From positions 1-38,046 of the forward strand of contig JAEXGM010000160.1 in assembly GCA_023450835.1 (NCBI GenBank): a stretch of 38,046 nucleotides of DNA. Reading direction: 5' to 3'. Below, in pieces: positions 24,827 through 33,031 of the stretch. The DNA comes from Bacillota bacterium (GTDB lineage Bacteria; Bacillota; Clostridia; Lachnospirales; Lachnospiraceae). Position 1 is the first letter of the stretch. Every line of letters begins with the position of its first letter. A model generated the notes under the pieces. That model had not been told where the DNA came from. It saw only the letters and a list, made by a program, of their open reading frames with translations, and made no database searches. The position numbers were made by a program, and so were the translations under genes.

Positions 24827-25735
24827 ATGGGAAAATTAAGTATGCCAAGGACTGATTTGGCTTTGGAGATCAGAGAAACCTTTCCGGAGAATGATACCCA
24901 GATACAAGGAGTCCTATTAAAAGAAGAGTATAGTAAGAAAAGAGACATAAAAGTTACAACTGTTACCATTAAAGATGACAGAGGCGCAAAGGCCATGGGA
25001 AAGCCCATCGGAACCTATATTACCATAGAATCTGCCAAGCTGGATGAAAAGGATGAGAGCTTTCAGGAGCCGATTACAAAGGAAGTAGCCAAGTATATCC
25101 GGCAATTAGCGGGAGATGTAAAAGGAAAAGAAATCCTTGTGGCAGGTCTTGGTAACAGAGAAGTAACACCGGATGCTCTTGGTCCCCAGGTAGTGGATAA
25201 TCTTCTTGTTACGAGGCATCTGAAAGAAGAATACGGAGAAGAATTTCTGGAAAAAAACAAAATGGGCAATATCAGTGCCATAGCTCCCGGTGTTATGGCC
25301 CAGACCGGAATGGAGACCAGCGAGATATTAAAAGGTATTATTAAGGAAACAGGGCCTAAATTGGTTGTAGTTATTGATGCACTGGCAGCGAGAAGTGTTG
25401 AACGGGTGAATAAGACCATACAGATAACAGATACCGGTATCAGCCCGGGTTCGGGAGTCGGTAATAACCGAAAAGAATTAAATAAGGAAAGTCTGGGGAT
25501 TGATGTAATCGCATTGGGCATTCCCACGGTAGTAGATGCAGCCACTATTGTAAGGGATACCATGGAACATTATATGCAGGGACAGGACTTCTCGGAGCAG
25601 GAGACAGACCAATTCATCAGGGAAGTGGGAGAACACAGCATTAGAAATATGTTCGTTACACCAAAGAATATTGATGAAGCAATTAAACAAATCAGTTATA
25701 CGGTTTCAGAAGCATTGAACCAATGCTTTGTATAA
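24827..25735 (+). CDS. gpr: Spore germination endopeptidase GPR
   Basis: A 302-residue aspartic-type protease of family A25. It is made in the forespore as a zymogen, processes itself late in sporulation, and during germination cuts the small acid-soluble proteins that coat spore DNA. The N-terminal RTDLALE (8-14) resembles the propeptide/cleavage region. EILVAGLGNREVTPDALGPQ (about 107-126) and VVIDALAARS (about 185-194) are highly conserved in the family. AAAGGAGAAAA precedes the ATG. Its presence shows that the organism, or its recent ancestor, forms endospores. It is followed by a terminator and then spoIIP, the order common in Lachnospiraceae. Confidence 0.96.
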   Translation: MGKLSMPRTDLALEIRETFPENDTQIQGVLLKEEYSKKRDIKVTTVTIKDDRGAKAMGKPIGTYITIESAKLDEKDESFQEPITKEVAKYIRQLAGDVKGKEILVAGLGNREVTPDALGPQVVDNLLVTRHLKEEYGEEFLEKNKMGNISAIAPGVMAQTGMETSEILKGIIKETGPKLVVVIDALAARSVERVNKTIQITDTGISPGSGVGNNRKELNKESLGIDVIALGIPTVVDAATIVRDTMEHYMQGQDFSEQETDQFIREVGEHSIRNMFVTPKNIDEAIKQISYTVSEALNQCFV

Positions 25736-25764
25736 GAATCAACGTTTGTAATTCTTTCCTTTAA

Positions 25765-25840
25765 AAAAGGCAGTTTGGTCTCTCTTGTACAACATACGAA
25801 TTTAATCGGTGTTTTACAGGGAGGTCAAACTGTTTTTTTT
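25765..25840 (+). terminator. Terminator after gpr
   Basis: CAGTTTG (25771-25777) pairs with CAAACTG (25826-25832), with weaker pairing inside, an A run before and eight Ts after. Confidence 0.7.
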
Positions 25841-25987
25841 ACTTGTGATAATATTTTGAAAAAAACCGATAGCATGTCTTAAAAATTTCTTAAAATACCA
25901 TCAGATATGTTATCAGATATTATTTTGAAGCATATGATAAATAAGGTAATACTTTACGATGCTGAAAACTATAAGAGGAGTTATGCT

Positions 25988-27355
25988 ATGAGAAGATATC
26001 GCTATAAGGCTGAAAGATTTTTCTTTATGACATTATGGACAATAATACTGATACTGAGTTTTACAGTACTAATAAAAGGAATTAACGTACTTGGCAATAA
26101 CAGCCTGGCGAAATCAAGTGAGTCTTTGAAAGAGAAATTCATAACGGTTGTTTCCAATTACGTTCTGGAATCTCACAGTCCGCTGTTACACTACATAGAA
26201 GACACCAATGGAAAAGGCAGCGGATACGCCTTCAGCGGAATTATACATAACTTTGCTATTAATGAATATGTAGCCAGAGCGGATACAACGGAAGGCAGGC
26301 AATACATAGAAAATAACCCGATGCTCTACACCTCAAAGGACAGTACGCTTATGGGGCCGGAAGAGTACCTGAGCCTGATACAGCAGGGAGCACAAAGAGC
26401 CAGTGCAAATGCCGGTACAGCAGGAACGGACGCACCGATGGAGGAAGCTTCCGTAGCAGCGGAATCCCAGGGCATCAGCAATGATATACTGCCAATTGAC
26501 ATCATAAACGGCGAGTTCTACATGGAGGATGAAGGCACCAGTAATGTGGATGAATATGATAAGCAGGCGGTGAGTTCTGCAAACGGAGAGCATTATACCT
26601 TAGACCAGCTGGAGAATACACACTTTTTGTATAACAATTTTTACATCATAGACGGTACGACTTCTGTAAAGGATTCCTTATTTGATGCAAAAAAGATGTT
26701 AAATATGGATATGACAATAAAAGCGAAAGCAGACAAGCCGCAGATTTTAATTTATCATACACATTCCCAGGAAGCTTTTGCCGACAGCAAAGAGGGAGTC
26801 GAGGCTGACACAGTGGTCGGAGTCGGAAGTGTATTAACCGATATACTGGAGAAAGATTACGGATATAATGTTATTCATGATAAGACAAAGTATGATATGC
26901 TGGGAGGGTATTTAGACCGTAACCTGGCTTATAATTATGCGGCGGATGGGCTGAATAAACTTTTTAAGAAATATCCTACCATAGAAGTAGTAATCGATCT
27001 TCACAGGGACGGAGGAAATAAGAGGGTTGTAACCATAAATGGCGAGAAAGTTGCCAATGTCATGCTTTTTAATGGTTTAAGCAGGAATTCCAAAGGAGAG
27101 GATATTGCCTACCTCTATAATCCTAATCTTCAGGCGAACCTTGCTTTCAGCCTTCAGATGCAATTAAAGGGAAGAGAACTTTTTCCGGGACTTATGTATA
27201 AGAATTATTTGAAAGGCTTCCGCTTCAACCTGCAATATCGTGAGAAATCCCTTTTGGCTGAAGTGGGTACTGTGAGTAATACCGTAGCGGAAGAGAAAAA
27301 CTCCATGAAATACCTTGCTAAAGTATTAGATGAGGTATTATCGGGAAAAAATTAA
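25988..27355 (+). CDS. spoIIP: Stage II sporulation protein P (peptidoglycan amidase/endopeptidase)
   Basis: A 455-residue membrane-anchored enzyme that, with SpoIID and SpoIIM, dissolves septal peptidoglycan to drive engulfment of the forespore. One membrane span follows the N-terminal arginines (about 12-33), then a low-complexity linker and the SpoIIP domain (about 210-450). Key segments are ILIYHTHSQEAF and VVIDLHRDGG, with the metal-binding His and Glu residues of the amidase fold. I chose ATG 25988 because GAGGAG (25975-25980) lies 7 bp ahead; the in-frame ATG at 25907 has no ribosome site and would add 27 unlikely residues. Expression is expected in the mother cell. Confidence 0.93.
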   Translation: MRRYRYKAERFFFMTLWTIILILSFTVLIKGINVLGNNSLAKSSESLKEKFITVVSNYVLESHSPLLHYIEDTNGKGSGYAFSGIIHNFAINEYVARADTTEGRQYIENNPMLYTSKDSTLMGPEEYLSLIQQGAQRASANAGTAGTDAPMEEASVAAESQGISNDILPIDIINGEFYMEDEGTSNVDEYDKQAVSSANGEHYTLDQLENTHFLYNNFYIIDGTTSVKDSLFDAKKMLNMDMTIKAKADKPQILIYHTHSQEAFADSKEGVEADTVVGVGSVLTDILEKDYGYNVIHDKTKYDMLGGYLDRNLAYNYAADGLNKLFKKYPTIEVVIDLHRDGGNKRVVTINGEKVANVMLFNGLSRNSKGEDIAYLYNPNLQANLAFSLQMQLKGRELFPGLMYKNYLKGFRFNLQYREKSLLAEVGTVSNTVAEEKNSMKYLAKVLDEVLSGKN

Positions 27356-27414
27356 TACAATTTCATAGGATTAATCCGATTAATAATTAATCGGCGCCTT
27401 GGCTTGCAATCTTC

Positions 27415-27443
27415 TTGTCACTGCCTGTCTGATATGCTATAAT
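27415..27443 (+). promoter_or_regulatory. Sigma-A promoter for the lepA transcript
   Basis: TTGTCA (27415-27420), a 17-bp spacer and TATAAT (27438-27443), with TG at the extended -10 position (TGCTATAAT). This is one of the clearest promoters in the window. It reads into the small leader ORF and lepA. Confidence 0.8.
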
Positions 27444-27478
27444 ACTCGTGATTATCTCATTTTGCAGGAGGAGCAGGA

Positions 27479-27559
27479 TTGAAAGAGAATTTAGAAAAAG
27501 AAAGGGCGCCACAATGTGGGCAGTATCGCAGGCAAATCTGTGATATGCAACGGGTGTAA
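27479..27559 (+). CDS. Possible 26-residue leader ORF before lepA
   Basis: A TTG codon stands 5 bp after a strong GGAGGAG site and opens 26 codons (start MKENLEKERAPQC, end QICDMQRV). The stop is only 3 bp before the lepA ATG. lepA itself has only a weak site (GGGTG), so translation of the short ORF could feed ribosomes into lepA by coupling. The peptide is charged, has two cysteines (13 and 21) and matches no family I know. It could instead be a fortuitous ORF with the AGGAGG acting as a standby site. Confidence 0.4.
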   Translation: MKENLEKERAPQCGQYRRQICDMQRV

Positions 27560-27562
27560 TCA

Positions 27563-29371
27563 ATGATTGAACAAAGCAATATTCGCAATTTTTGTATCAT
27601 TGCTCATATAGATCACGGCAAATCGACCCTTGCGGATCGTATTATAGAGAAGACAGGATTGCTGACCAGCAGAGAAATGCAGGCACAGGTCCTGGATAAT
27701 ATGGAACTGGAAAGAGAACGAGGAATCACCATCAAAGCCCAGGCGGTAAGAACTGTCTATAAGGCTAAGAATGGTGAAGAATATATTTTTAATTTGATTG
27801 ATACCCCGGGACATGTGGATTTTAACTATGAGGTATCCAGAAGTCTGGCTGCCTGTGAAGGTGCCATCCTGGTGGTAGATGCCGCCCAGGGAATTGAAGC
27901 CCAGACCCTTGCCAATGTTTATCTGGCACTGGACCATAACCTGGATATTATGCCGGTTATTAATAAAATTGACTTACCCAGCGCAGAACCGGAGAGAGTA
28001 AAGGCAGAAATTGAAGATGTAATTGGTCTGGAAGCAGAGGATGCTCCTTTAATTTCCGCAAAGATGGGTATTAATATTGAAGAAGTGTTAGAGCAGATTG
28101 TAGCAAAGATCTCTTCTCCAAAAGGAGATGTGAATGCTCCCTTAAAGGCACTGATCTTTGACTCCAAATATGATTCTTATAAGGGTGTTATTATATTCTG
28201 CCGTATCGTGGAAGGAAGAGTAACAAAAGGCACCAGTATTAAGATGATGGCCACCGGAGCCAGTGCGGATGTAGTAGAAATCGGTACTTTTGGTGCCGGA
28301 CAGTTTATTCCCTGTGAAGAACTGACAGCCGGTATGGTTGGGTATATTACCGCCAGCTTAAAGAATGTGAGGGATACCAGAGTCGGAGATACTGTTACTG
28401 ACAGAGAGAACCCTTGTAAGGAAGCACTGCCCGGTTATAAAAAAGTAAACTCCATGGTTTATTGCGGTATGTATCCGGCGGATGGTGCCAAGTATCCTGA
28501 TTTAAGAGACGCCTTAGAGAAATTGCAGTTAAATGATGCCGCCCTCCAGTTTGAGCCGGAGACCTCAGCGGCTTTAGGCTTTGGCTTCCGCTGCGGTTTT
28601 CTTGGACTTTTACACCTTGAGATTATTCAGGAAAGACTGGAAAGAGAATATAATCTGGACATTGTGACCACTGCCCCGGGCGTAGTATATAAGGTGCATA
28701 AGACCGATGGACAGATACTGGAGATTACGAATCCCTCCAATCTGCCGGACCCTTCCGAGATATTATTTATGGAAGAACCTATCGTAAATGCGGAAATCAT
28801 GGTGACAACAGAATTTGTAGGTTCCATTATGACATTATGCCAGGAGAGAAGAGGCGTGTATCTGGGAATGGAATATATGGAGACTACCAGAGCGCTCTTG
28901 AAATATGAATTACCTTTGAATGAAATTATTTATGATTTCTTTGATGCCTTAAAATCCAGATCCAAAGGCTATGCTTCCTTTGATTATGAGATGAAGGGCT
29001 ATGAACAGTCCGAGCTTGTGAAGCTAGATATTCTTATTAATAAGGAAGAGGTGGATGCACTTTCCTTTATTGTACACGGGGAATCTGCTTATGAGCGCGG
29101 AAGAAAAATGTGCGAAAAGCTGAAAGAAGAAATTCCAAGACAGTTATTTGAGATTCCTATTCAGGCAGCGGTGGGCAGTAAGATAATTGCCAGAGAAACA
29201 GTAAAAGCCATGCGAAAAGATGTACTTGCCAAGTGTTATGGCGGTGATATTACCCGTAAGAAGAAGCTCCTGGAGAAGCAAAAGGAAGGTAAGAAGCGTA
29301 TGCGTCAGGTGGGTAACGTGGAGATACCACAGAGTGCCTTTATGAGCGTACTGAAGCTGGACGAGGATTAA
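27563..29371 (+). CDS. lepA: Elongation factor 4 (LepA)
   Basis: A 602-residue ribosome-dependent GTPase that back-translocates or rescues stalled ribosomes and assists 30S assembly. The GTPase motifs are G1 AHIDHGKST (14-22), G3 DTPGHVDF (77-84) and G4 NKID (131-134). EF-G-like domains II, III and V follow, with the LepA-specific C-terminal domain (about 490-602; TRKKKLLEKQKEGKKRMRQV). The start is ATG 27563 directly after the leader ORF. In most Lachnospiraceae hemW follows lepA; here a four-gene module lies between them. Confidence 0.97.
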   Translation: MIEQSNIRNFCIIAHIDHGKSTLADRIIEKTGLLTSREMQAQVLDNMELERERGITIKAQAVRTVYKAKNGEEYIFNLIDTPGHVDFNYEVSRSLAACEGAILVVDAAQGIEAQTLANVYLALDHNLDIMPVINKIDLPSAEPERVKAEIEDVIGLEAEDAPLISAKMGINIEEVLEQIVAKISSPKGDVNAPLKALIFDSKYDSYKGVIIFCRIVEGRVTKGTSIKMMATGASADVVEIGTFGAGQFIPCEELTAGMVGYITASLKNVRDTRVGDTVTDRENPCKEALPGYKKVNSMVYCGMYPADGAKYPDLRDALEKLQLNDAALQFEPETSAALGFGFRCGFLGLLHLEIIQERLEREYNLDIVTTAPGVVYKVHKTDGQILEITNPSNLPDPSEILFMEEPIVNAEIMVTTEFVGSIMTLCQERRGVYLGMEYMETTRALLKYELPLNEIIYDFFDALKSRSKGYASFDYEMKGYEQSELVKLDILINKEEVDALSFIVHGESAYERGRKMCEKLKEEIPRQLFEIPIQAAVGSKIIARETVKAMRKDVLAKCYGGDITRKKKLLEKQKEGKKRMRQVGNVEIPQSAFMSVLKLDED

Positions 29372-29406
29372 GTTTGAAAAATGCGTTGCATTTTACAAAC
29401 TTTTCT
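29372..29406 (+). terminator. Hairpin immediately after the lepA stop
   Basis: A 13-bp stem with one mismatch joins 29372-29384 (GTTTGAAAAATGC) to 29388-29400 (GCATTTTACAAAC), loop GTT, followed by TTTTCT. It starts one base after the lepA stop. It can terminate lepA mRNA, although the T tract is short. Its opening sequence resembles the hairpins after the GT28 gene. Confidence 0.6.
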
Positions 29407-29457
29407 ATTAAAGCAGTATCGTGCAGACTGCGATATGCACGGGGTATAGAAATGAAG

Positions 29458-29497
29458 AACTCTTTTGCTGTTTATTATAGGCAGAAGAGTTTTTTTG
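29458..29497 (+). terminator. Second terminator before the response-regulator gene
   Basis: AACTCTT (29458-29464) pairs with AAGAGTT (29485-29491) and is followed by a T run. Together with the previous hairpin it isolates lepA from the four-gene module. Confidence 0.7.
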
Positions 29498-29568
29498 TTA
29501 GAGTGTACAGCGGAAAGAATGTATAGAATTCTTAAAAGAGATGATATTAGCGGTGGGAGGTGGATATC

Positions 29569-30255
29569 TTGGAGACTAAGATACTGGTAGTAGAAGACGA
29601 TGAGGATATAAACCTGTTAATAAGGAGGTATCTGGAAAAGGAAAAGTATACGGCGGCAGCGGCCTTTTCCGGCACAGAAGCGAAATTACTGCTTTCCATG
29701 GAAAGCTTTGATTTAATTCTGCTGGATTTGATGATACCCGGAATTACAGGAGAAGAACTTATTAAGATTATACGTGAGAGCTCTATGGTACCTGTACTTG
29801 TAATATCAGCGAAAAGCTCCCTGGAGGATAAAGTCAGAGCTCTAAAGGCAGGAGCAGATGATTATATGACAAAACCTTTTGAAAGGGAAGAGGTATTGGC
29901 AAGAGTGGAGGCGCTTCTTCGAAGAAGCAGGGTAAAACAGAAGGATAATACGGAGAGCATGAATTATATGCTGAAGAATCTTGTCTTAAAGCCTTCTTCA
30001 AGAGAAGTGCTGGTGAAAGGCAATACAGTAATACTAACGGCTTATGAGTTTGATATTCTTTACTTACTCATAAAACATCCTGACCTTGTTTACAGCAAGG
30101 AGCAATTATACCAGGAAGTCTGGAACTCCGGATATTACGGGGAAGACAATACGATTAATGTCCATATCAGCAATATACGCAAAAAGATAAAAGAATTCGA
30201 TGATGAAAGTTACATTAGGACTGTTTGGGGAATTGGCTTTAAAATTGAAAAATAA
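29569..30255 (+). CDS. OmpR-family response regulator
   Basis: A 228-residue two-component regulator. The receiver domain (about 1-115) has acidic VEDDED (8-13), phospho-accepting Asp53 (LILLDLMIPG) and Lys of TKPF. A winged-helix DNA-binding domain (about 130-226) ends INVHISNIRKKI ... VWGIGFKIEK. TTG 29569 is preferred: GGAGGTG (29556-29562) lies 6 bp ahead, whereas the GTG at 29560 is inside that site. It opens a unit with an ABC transporter and a histidine kinase, the arrangement of bacitracin- and lantibiotic-responsive systems. It probably activates the transporter from the repeated motifs at 30282-30308. Confidence 0.93.
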   Translation: METKILVVEDDEDINLLIRRYLEKEKYTAAAAFSGTEAKLLLSMESFDLILLDLMIPGITGEELIKIIRESSMVPVLVISAKSSLEDKVRALKAGADDYMTKPFEREEVLARVEALLRRSRVKQKDNTESMNYMLKNLVLKPSSREVLVKGNTVILTAYEFDILYLLIKHPDLVYSKEQLYQEVWNSGYYGEDNTINVHISNIRKKIKEFDDESYIRTVWGIGFKIEK

Positions 30256-30281
30256 TAAGCTTCCATCATCTTTATACTTTC

Positions 30282-30324
30282 TTTAAGTTTGATTAAGTAC
30301 ATCTTTAGACCTCTTTGTTATACT
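30282..30324 (+). promoter_or_regulatory. Candidate regulated promoter of the ABC transporter genes
   Basis: The motifs TTTAAG (30282-30287), TTAAG (30293-30297) and TTTAG (30304-30308) lie about one helical turn apart. They are followed by TATACT (30319-30324) as a -10 without a recognisable -35. This layout is typical of promoters activated by OmpR-type regulators. Confidence 0.45.
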
Positions 30325-30359
30325 GAATTCATATTAACAGAAAGGGAAAGGAGTAAGAG

Positions 30360-31280
30360 ATGGAAGAAGTTATTGCAGAAGTGAAAAAACTGTCAAAGCA
30401 GTATAAGCATACAAAGGCTTTGGAGGATATCAATCTTGTACTGAAGCGTGGGGATATCTATGGATTGGTGGGAAGGAACGGGGCAGGCAAGACGACCCTG
30501 CTGCGTATATTGACCGGTCAGTCCTTTCAGACAGAGGGAATCATATCGCTGTTTGGAGAAAGCTCTGCAGAGGGCTTAAGCAAAGGCAGAAAAAGAGTAG
30601 GAGCAATCGTTGAGGAACCCGGTTTTTACGGCTATATGACCGCGGAACAGAATTTGGAGTATTACAGAATCCAGAGAGGAATACCGGGAAAGAAGTGTGT
30701 ACAGGAAGCCCTTACTGAGGTAGGCCTTAACGATACCGGGAAAAAGAAGTTCTCTCAATTCTCCCTTGGTATGAAACAGAGGCTTGGTCTTGCCCTGGCG
30801 CTGATGAACAGACCGGAGATATTATTATTGGATGAACCAATCAATGGACTGGATCCTTTTGGTATCGTGGAAATAAGGAATTTGCTTATCAAACTGAATC
30901 AGGAAAAGAAGATTACTATATTGATATCAAGCCATATCTTAACGGAGCTGTCAAGCCTTGCAACGGTATACGGTTTTATTGACCGGGGAAAGTTGATAAA
31001 GCAGCTCTCAGAAGAGCGGCTGTCTGTTGAATGCAGCAAATATCTTGAGGTCAAGGTCGACAATGCGGAACGCATGGCGGCACTCCTAGAAACGAAGCTG
31101 AACTGCCACGCTTATAAGGTTACTTCAGACTACAGCCTTTGTATTTATGAGTATCTTAATCAGCCGGAGGTAATCAGTCAGCTTGCGGTGCAAAATGGCA
31201 TAGGATTAAGCTCTATTAATATGAAAGAAATAAATCTTGAAAATTATTTCATGCAGCTTGTAGGAGGTGGCAGAGAATGA
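30360..31280 (+). CDS. ABC transporter ATP-binding protein (BcrA/LanF-like)
   Basis: A 306-residue ATPase subunit. It shows Walker A GRNGAGKTT (about 38-46), Q-loop region VEEPGFYGYMTAEQNL, a variant signature FSLGMKQRLGLALAL (about 136-150; the usual LSGGQ is replaced by FSLGM as in BcrA-type proteins), Walker B ILLLDEP and the H-loop SSHIL. The C-terminal about 90 residues form the accessory domain of bacitracin/lantibiotic exporters. AAAGGAG precedes the ATG. The gene overlaps the permease by 4 bp (ATGA), so the two are translationally coupled. The likely role is removal of an antimicrobial peptide from the membrane; substrate unknown. Confidence 0.92.
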   Translation: MEEVIAEVKKLSKQYKHTKALEDINLVLKRGDIYGLVGRNGAGKTTLLRILTGQSFQTEGIISLFGESSAEGLSKGRKRVGAIVEEPGFYGYMTAEQNLEYYRIQRGIPGKKCVQEALTEVGLNDTGKKKFSQFSLGMKQRLGLALALMNRPEILLLDEPINGLDPFGIVEIRNLLIKLNQEKKITILISSHILTELSSLATVYGFIDRGKLIKQLSEERLSVECSKYLEVKVDNAERMAALLETKLNCHAYKVTSDYSLCIYEYLNQPEVISQLAVQNGIGLSSINMKEINLENYFMQLVGGGRE

Positions 31281-32053
31281 GACAGTATATGAAGAGTGAG
31301 TTTTACCGTGTATTTCATAGCTATAATTCTTATATTTTTATTGGTGTATGCTCCTTGCTGCTGCTTAGTTCCAATGTAGTATTGGCGTCCGTAAAGTATA
31401 TGGACAAAACCTTTCCCTATGCCACAACTTATTTCTCATTTGCTAATCTGTATGCCAGTTTTTTAGCAATATATCTGCTGTGCGTAATGATAGCCTCTAT
31501 GATATTCGGCAATGAGTATGGGAACCGAACCTTGAAGAACAGCGTATCCTACGGAATCTCAAGAGGAGCGGTTTACTTTGGAAAACTTCTTGTAGAAGTG
31601 ATTTATGCCGGTATTGCATTTGTAATCATCAGCGGTGTTCATTTAACAAGTGCTTATTTGCTGCTGGAGAATTCAGGACAGGGAAATCTGGTCTTATTTT
31701 TTAAGACGACCTTTCTTTGTTTCCCGCTTCTTTTATTTGCAATCGGTGCCAGCAATTGCTTTATCTTCCTGTTTGATAGTACAGGAACAGCCATTTCGGC
31801 AATTATGGGCTTACTGGTAGCACTTCCGCTGGTATCTAATCTGCTGGGAATGAGATTCGAAGCTATTCAAAAGTTTGCCGATATCCTGCCATTTAATATG
31901 ATAAGAAATATCGATTTTGACTTTCATAAGCTTGAGCTGATTCTTAAATGGAATGAGAACACCTGGTATTATTACTGGATGTCAGGTATTATACAGATGG
32001 CGATAGTTGTTATGGCAGGTTTTATAATATTTAATAAGAGAGAAATCAAATAA
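31277..32053 (+). CDS. ABC-2 type permease, partner of the ATPase
   Basis: A 258-residue membrane protein with six predicted spans, the size and layout of BcrB/LanE/LanG permeases (ABC-2 type). A short cytoplasmic N-terminus (MRQYMKSEFYRVFHSYNSY) leads into span 1. FGNEYGNRTLKNSVSYGISR (about 76-95) is the conserved loop that contacts the ATPase. Its ATG overlaps the ATPase stop. With only one permease gene the channel is presumably a homodimer. Confidence 0.88.
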   Translation: MRQYMKSEFYRVFHSYNSYIFIGVCSLLLLSSNVVLASVKYMDKTFPYATTYFSFANLYASFLAIYLLCVMIASMIFGNEYGNRTLKNSVSYGISRGAVYFGKLLVEVIYAGIAFVIISGVHLTSAYLLLENSGQGNLVLFFKTTFLCFPLLLFAIGASNCFIFLFDSTGTAISAIMGLLVALPLVSNLLGMRFEAIQKFADILPFNMIRNIDFDFHKLELILKWNENTWYYYWMSGIIQMAIVVMAGFIIFNKREIK

Positions 32054-32101
32054 AGAAAATATTCGCATTAGGGTGAATAAACAAAAGGAGGTATGGCTTT
32101 T

Positions 32102-33031
32102 ATGATATATGTGGGAATAGGCCTGGGCATTATTGGTATCATACCGGCCATATCTTTGCTGACACTTATCCGGGCAATCAGGGCTGTCGTTATACAAATG
32201 GATGAAATAGAGGAACAGCCGGAAGAAAACAGGCAATTAAGAAATCCTGTTACAAGCCGTTACTTAGAGAAGCTTCTTATCCGCATTAACCGTATTTACC
32301 AGTCAAGGCAGCTGGAAAGAATCAGGCTGCAAAAGAGAGAAAAAGGAATTCGGGGGGAGATTGAGAATATCTCCCATGATATCAGGACTCCCCTGACTTC
32401 TATTATGGGTTATCTTGATTTAATGCAGGACAAGGATTTGGAGGAAAGTGAAAGGGAAGAATACCTGGAGGTAGTAAGAAAAAGAGCAAGGGTGCTTAAG
32501 GGACTTATTGAAAATTTTTATGAGCTATCCAGGCTGGAAGGGGAAAACTATCCTATTACATTAACTGCGGTATCCATACAGCCGGCTATCCGGGAAGCCA
32601 TACTGGCATTCTACCGCGAATTCGAAGAGAAAGGCATTGAGGTAAACGTAAAACTGGAGGAAGCACAGTGTGTCGCTGTTGCCGATAAGCTGCAGCTTAA
32701 CAGGATATTTACCAACCTGATACAGAATGCTTTAAAATACGGCAGTCATTTTTTTGAGGTAGAACAGCAGTATAAAGACGGAATTTGCAGTATTTATTTT
32801 AGAAATGACCAAAAGGGAATGAAGGAAGAAGAGCTGGAGCTTATTTTTAACAGATTCTATACCGGGGATACGGCAAGAAACAGAGGGAGTTCCGGACTGG
32901 GACTTACCATAGCAAAGCTATTGGCGGAAAAGCAAAAGGCATCTATTAAAGCCTGGCTGGAGGATGATGTGTTCGTCATTGAACTGCAGCTAAAGGATGT
33001 TGTGAAAGGAGGTTATTACAGTGAAGAATAA
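32102..33031 (+). CDS. Short sensor histidine kinase
   Basis: A 309-residue kinase with a single N-terminal membrane span (about 2-25) and no extracellular sensing domain. A linker leads to the dimerisation/phospho-acceptor helix with His92 (ISHDIRTPLTS). The ATPase domain has an N-box (NLIQNALKYG), F-box-like FNRFYTG and G-box SGLGLTIAK. Such minimal kinases usually read their signal from a partner ABC transporter. ATG 32102 is preferred; AAAGGAGGT (32083-32091) is 10 bp ahead, but only 1 bp before the ATG at 32093. The 3' end contains the ribosome site of hemW, whose GTG overlaps the last codons by 11 bp. Confidence 0.9.
   Translation: MIYVGIGLGIIGIIPAISLLTLIRAIRAVVIQMDEIEEQPEENRQLRNPVTSRYLEKLLIRINRIYQSRQLERIRLQKREKGIRGEIENISHDIRTPLTSIMGYLDLMQDKDLEESEREEYLEVVRKRARVLKGLIENFYELSRLEGENYPITLTAVSIQPAIREAILAFYREFEEKGIEVNVKLEEAQCVAVADKLQLNRIFTNLIQNALKYGSHFFEVEQQYKDGICSIYFRNDQKGMKEEELELIFNRFYTGDTARNRGSSGLGLTIAKLLAEKQKASIKAWLEDDVFVIELQLKDVVKGGYYSEE

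Noticed and set aside
25063..25563. 166-codon open frame opposite gpr
   Set aside because: It lies fully antisense within gpr, which is a highly conserved spore protease; the antisense frame has no family resemblance.
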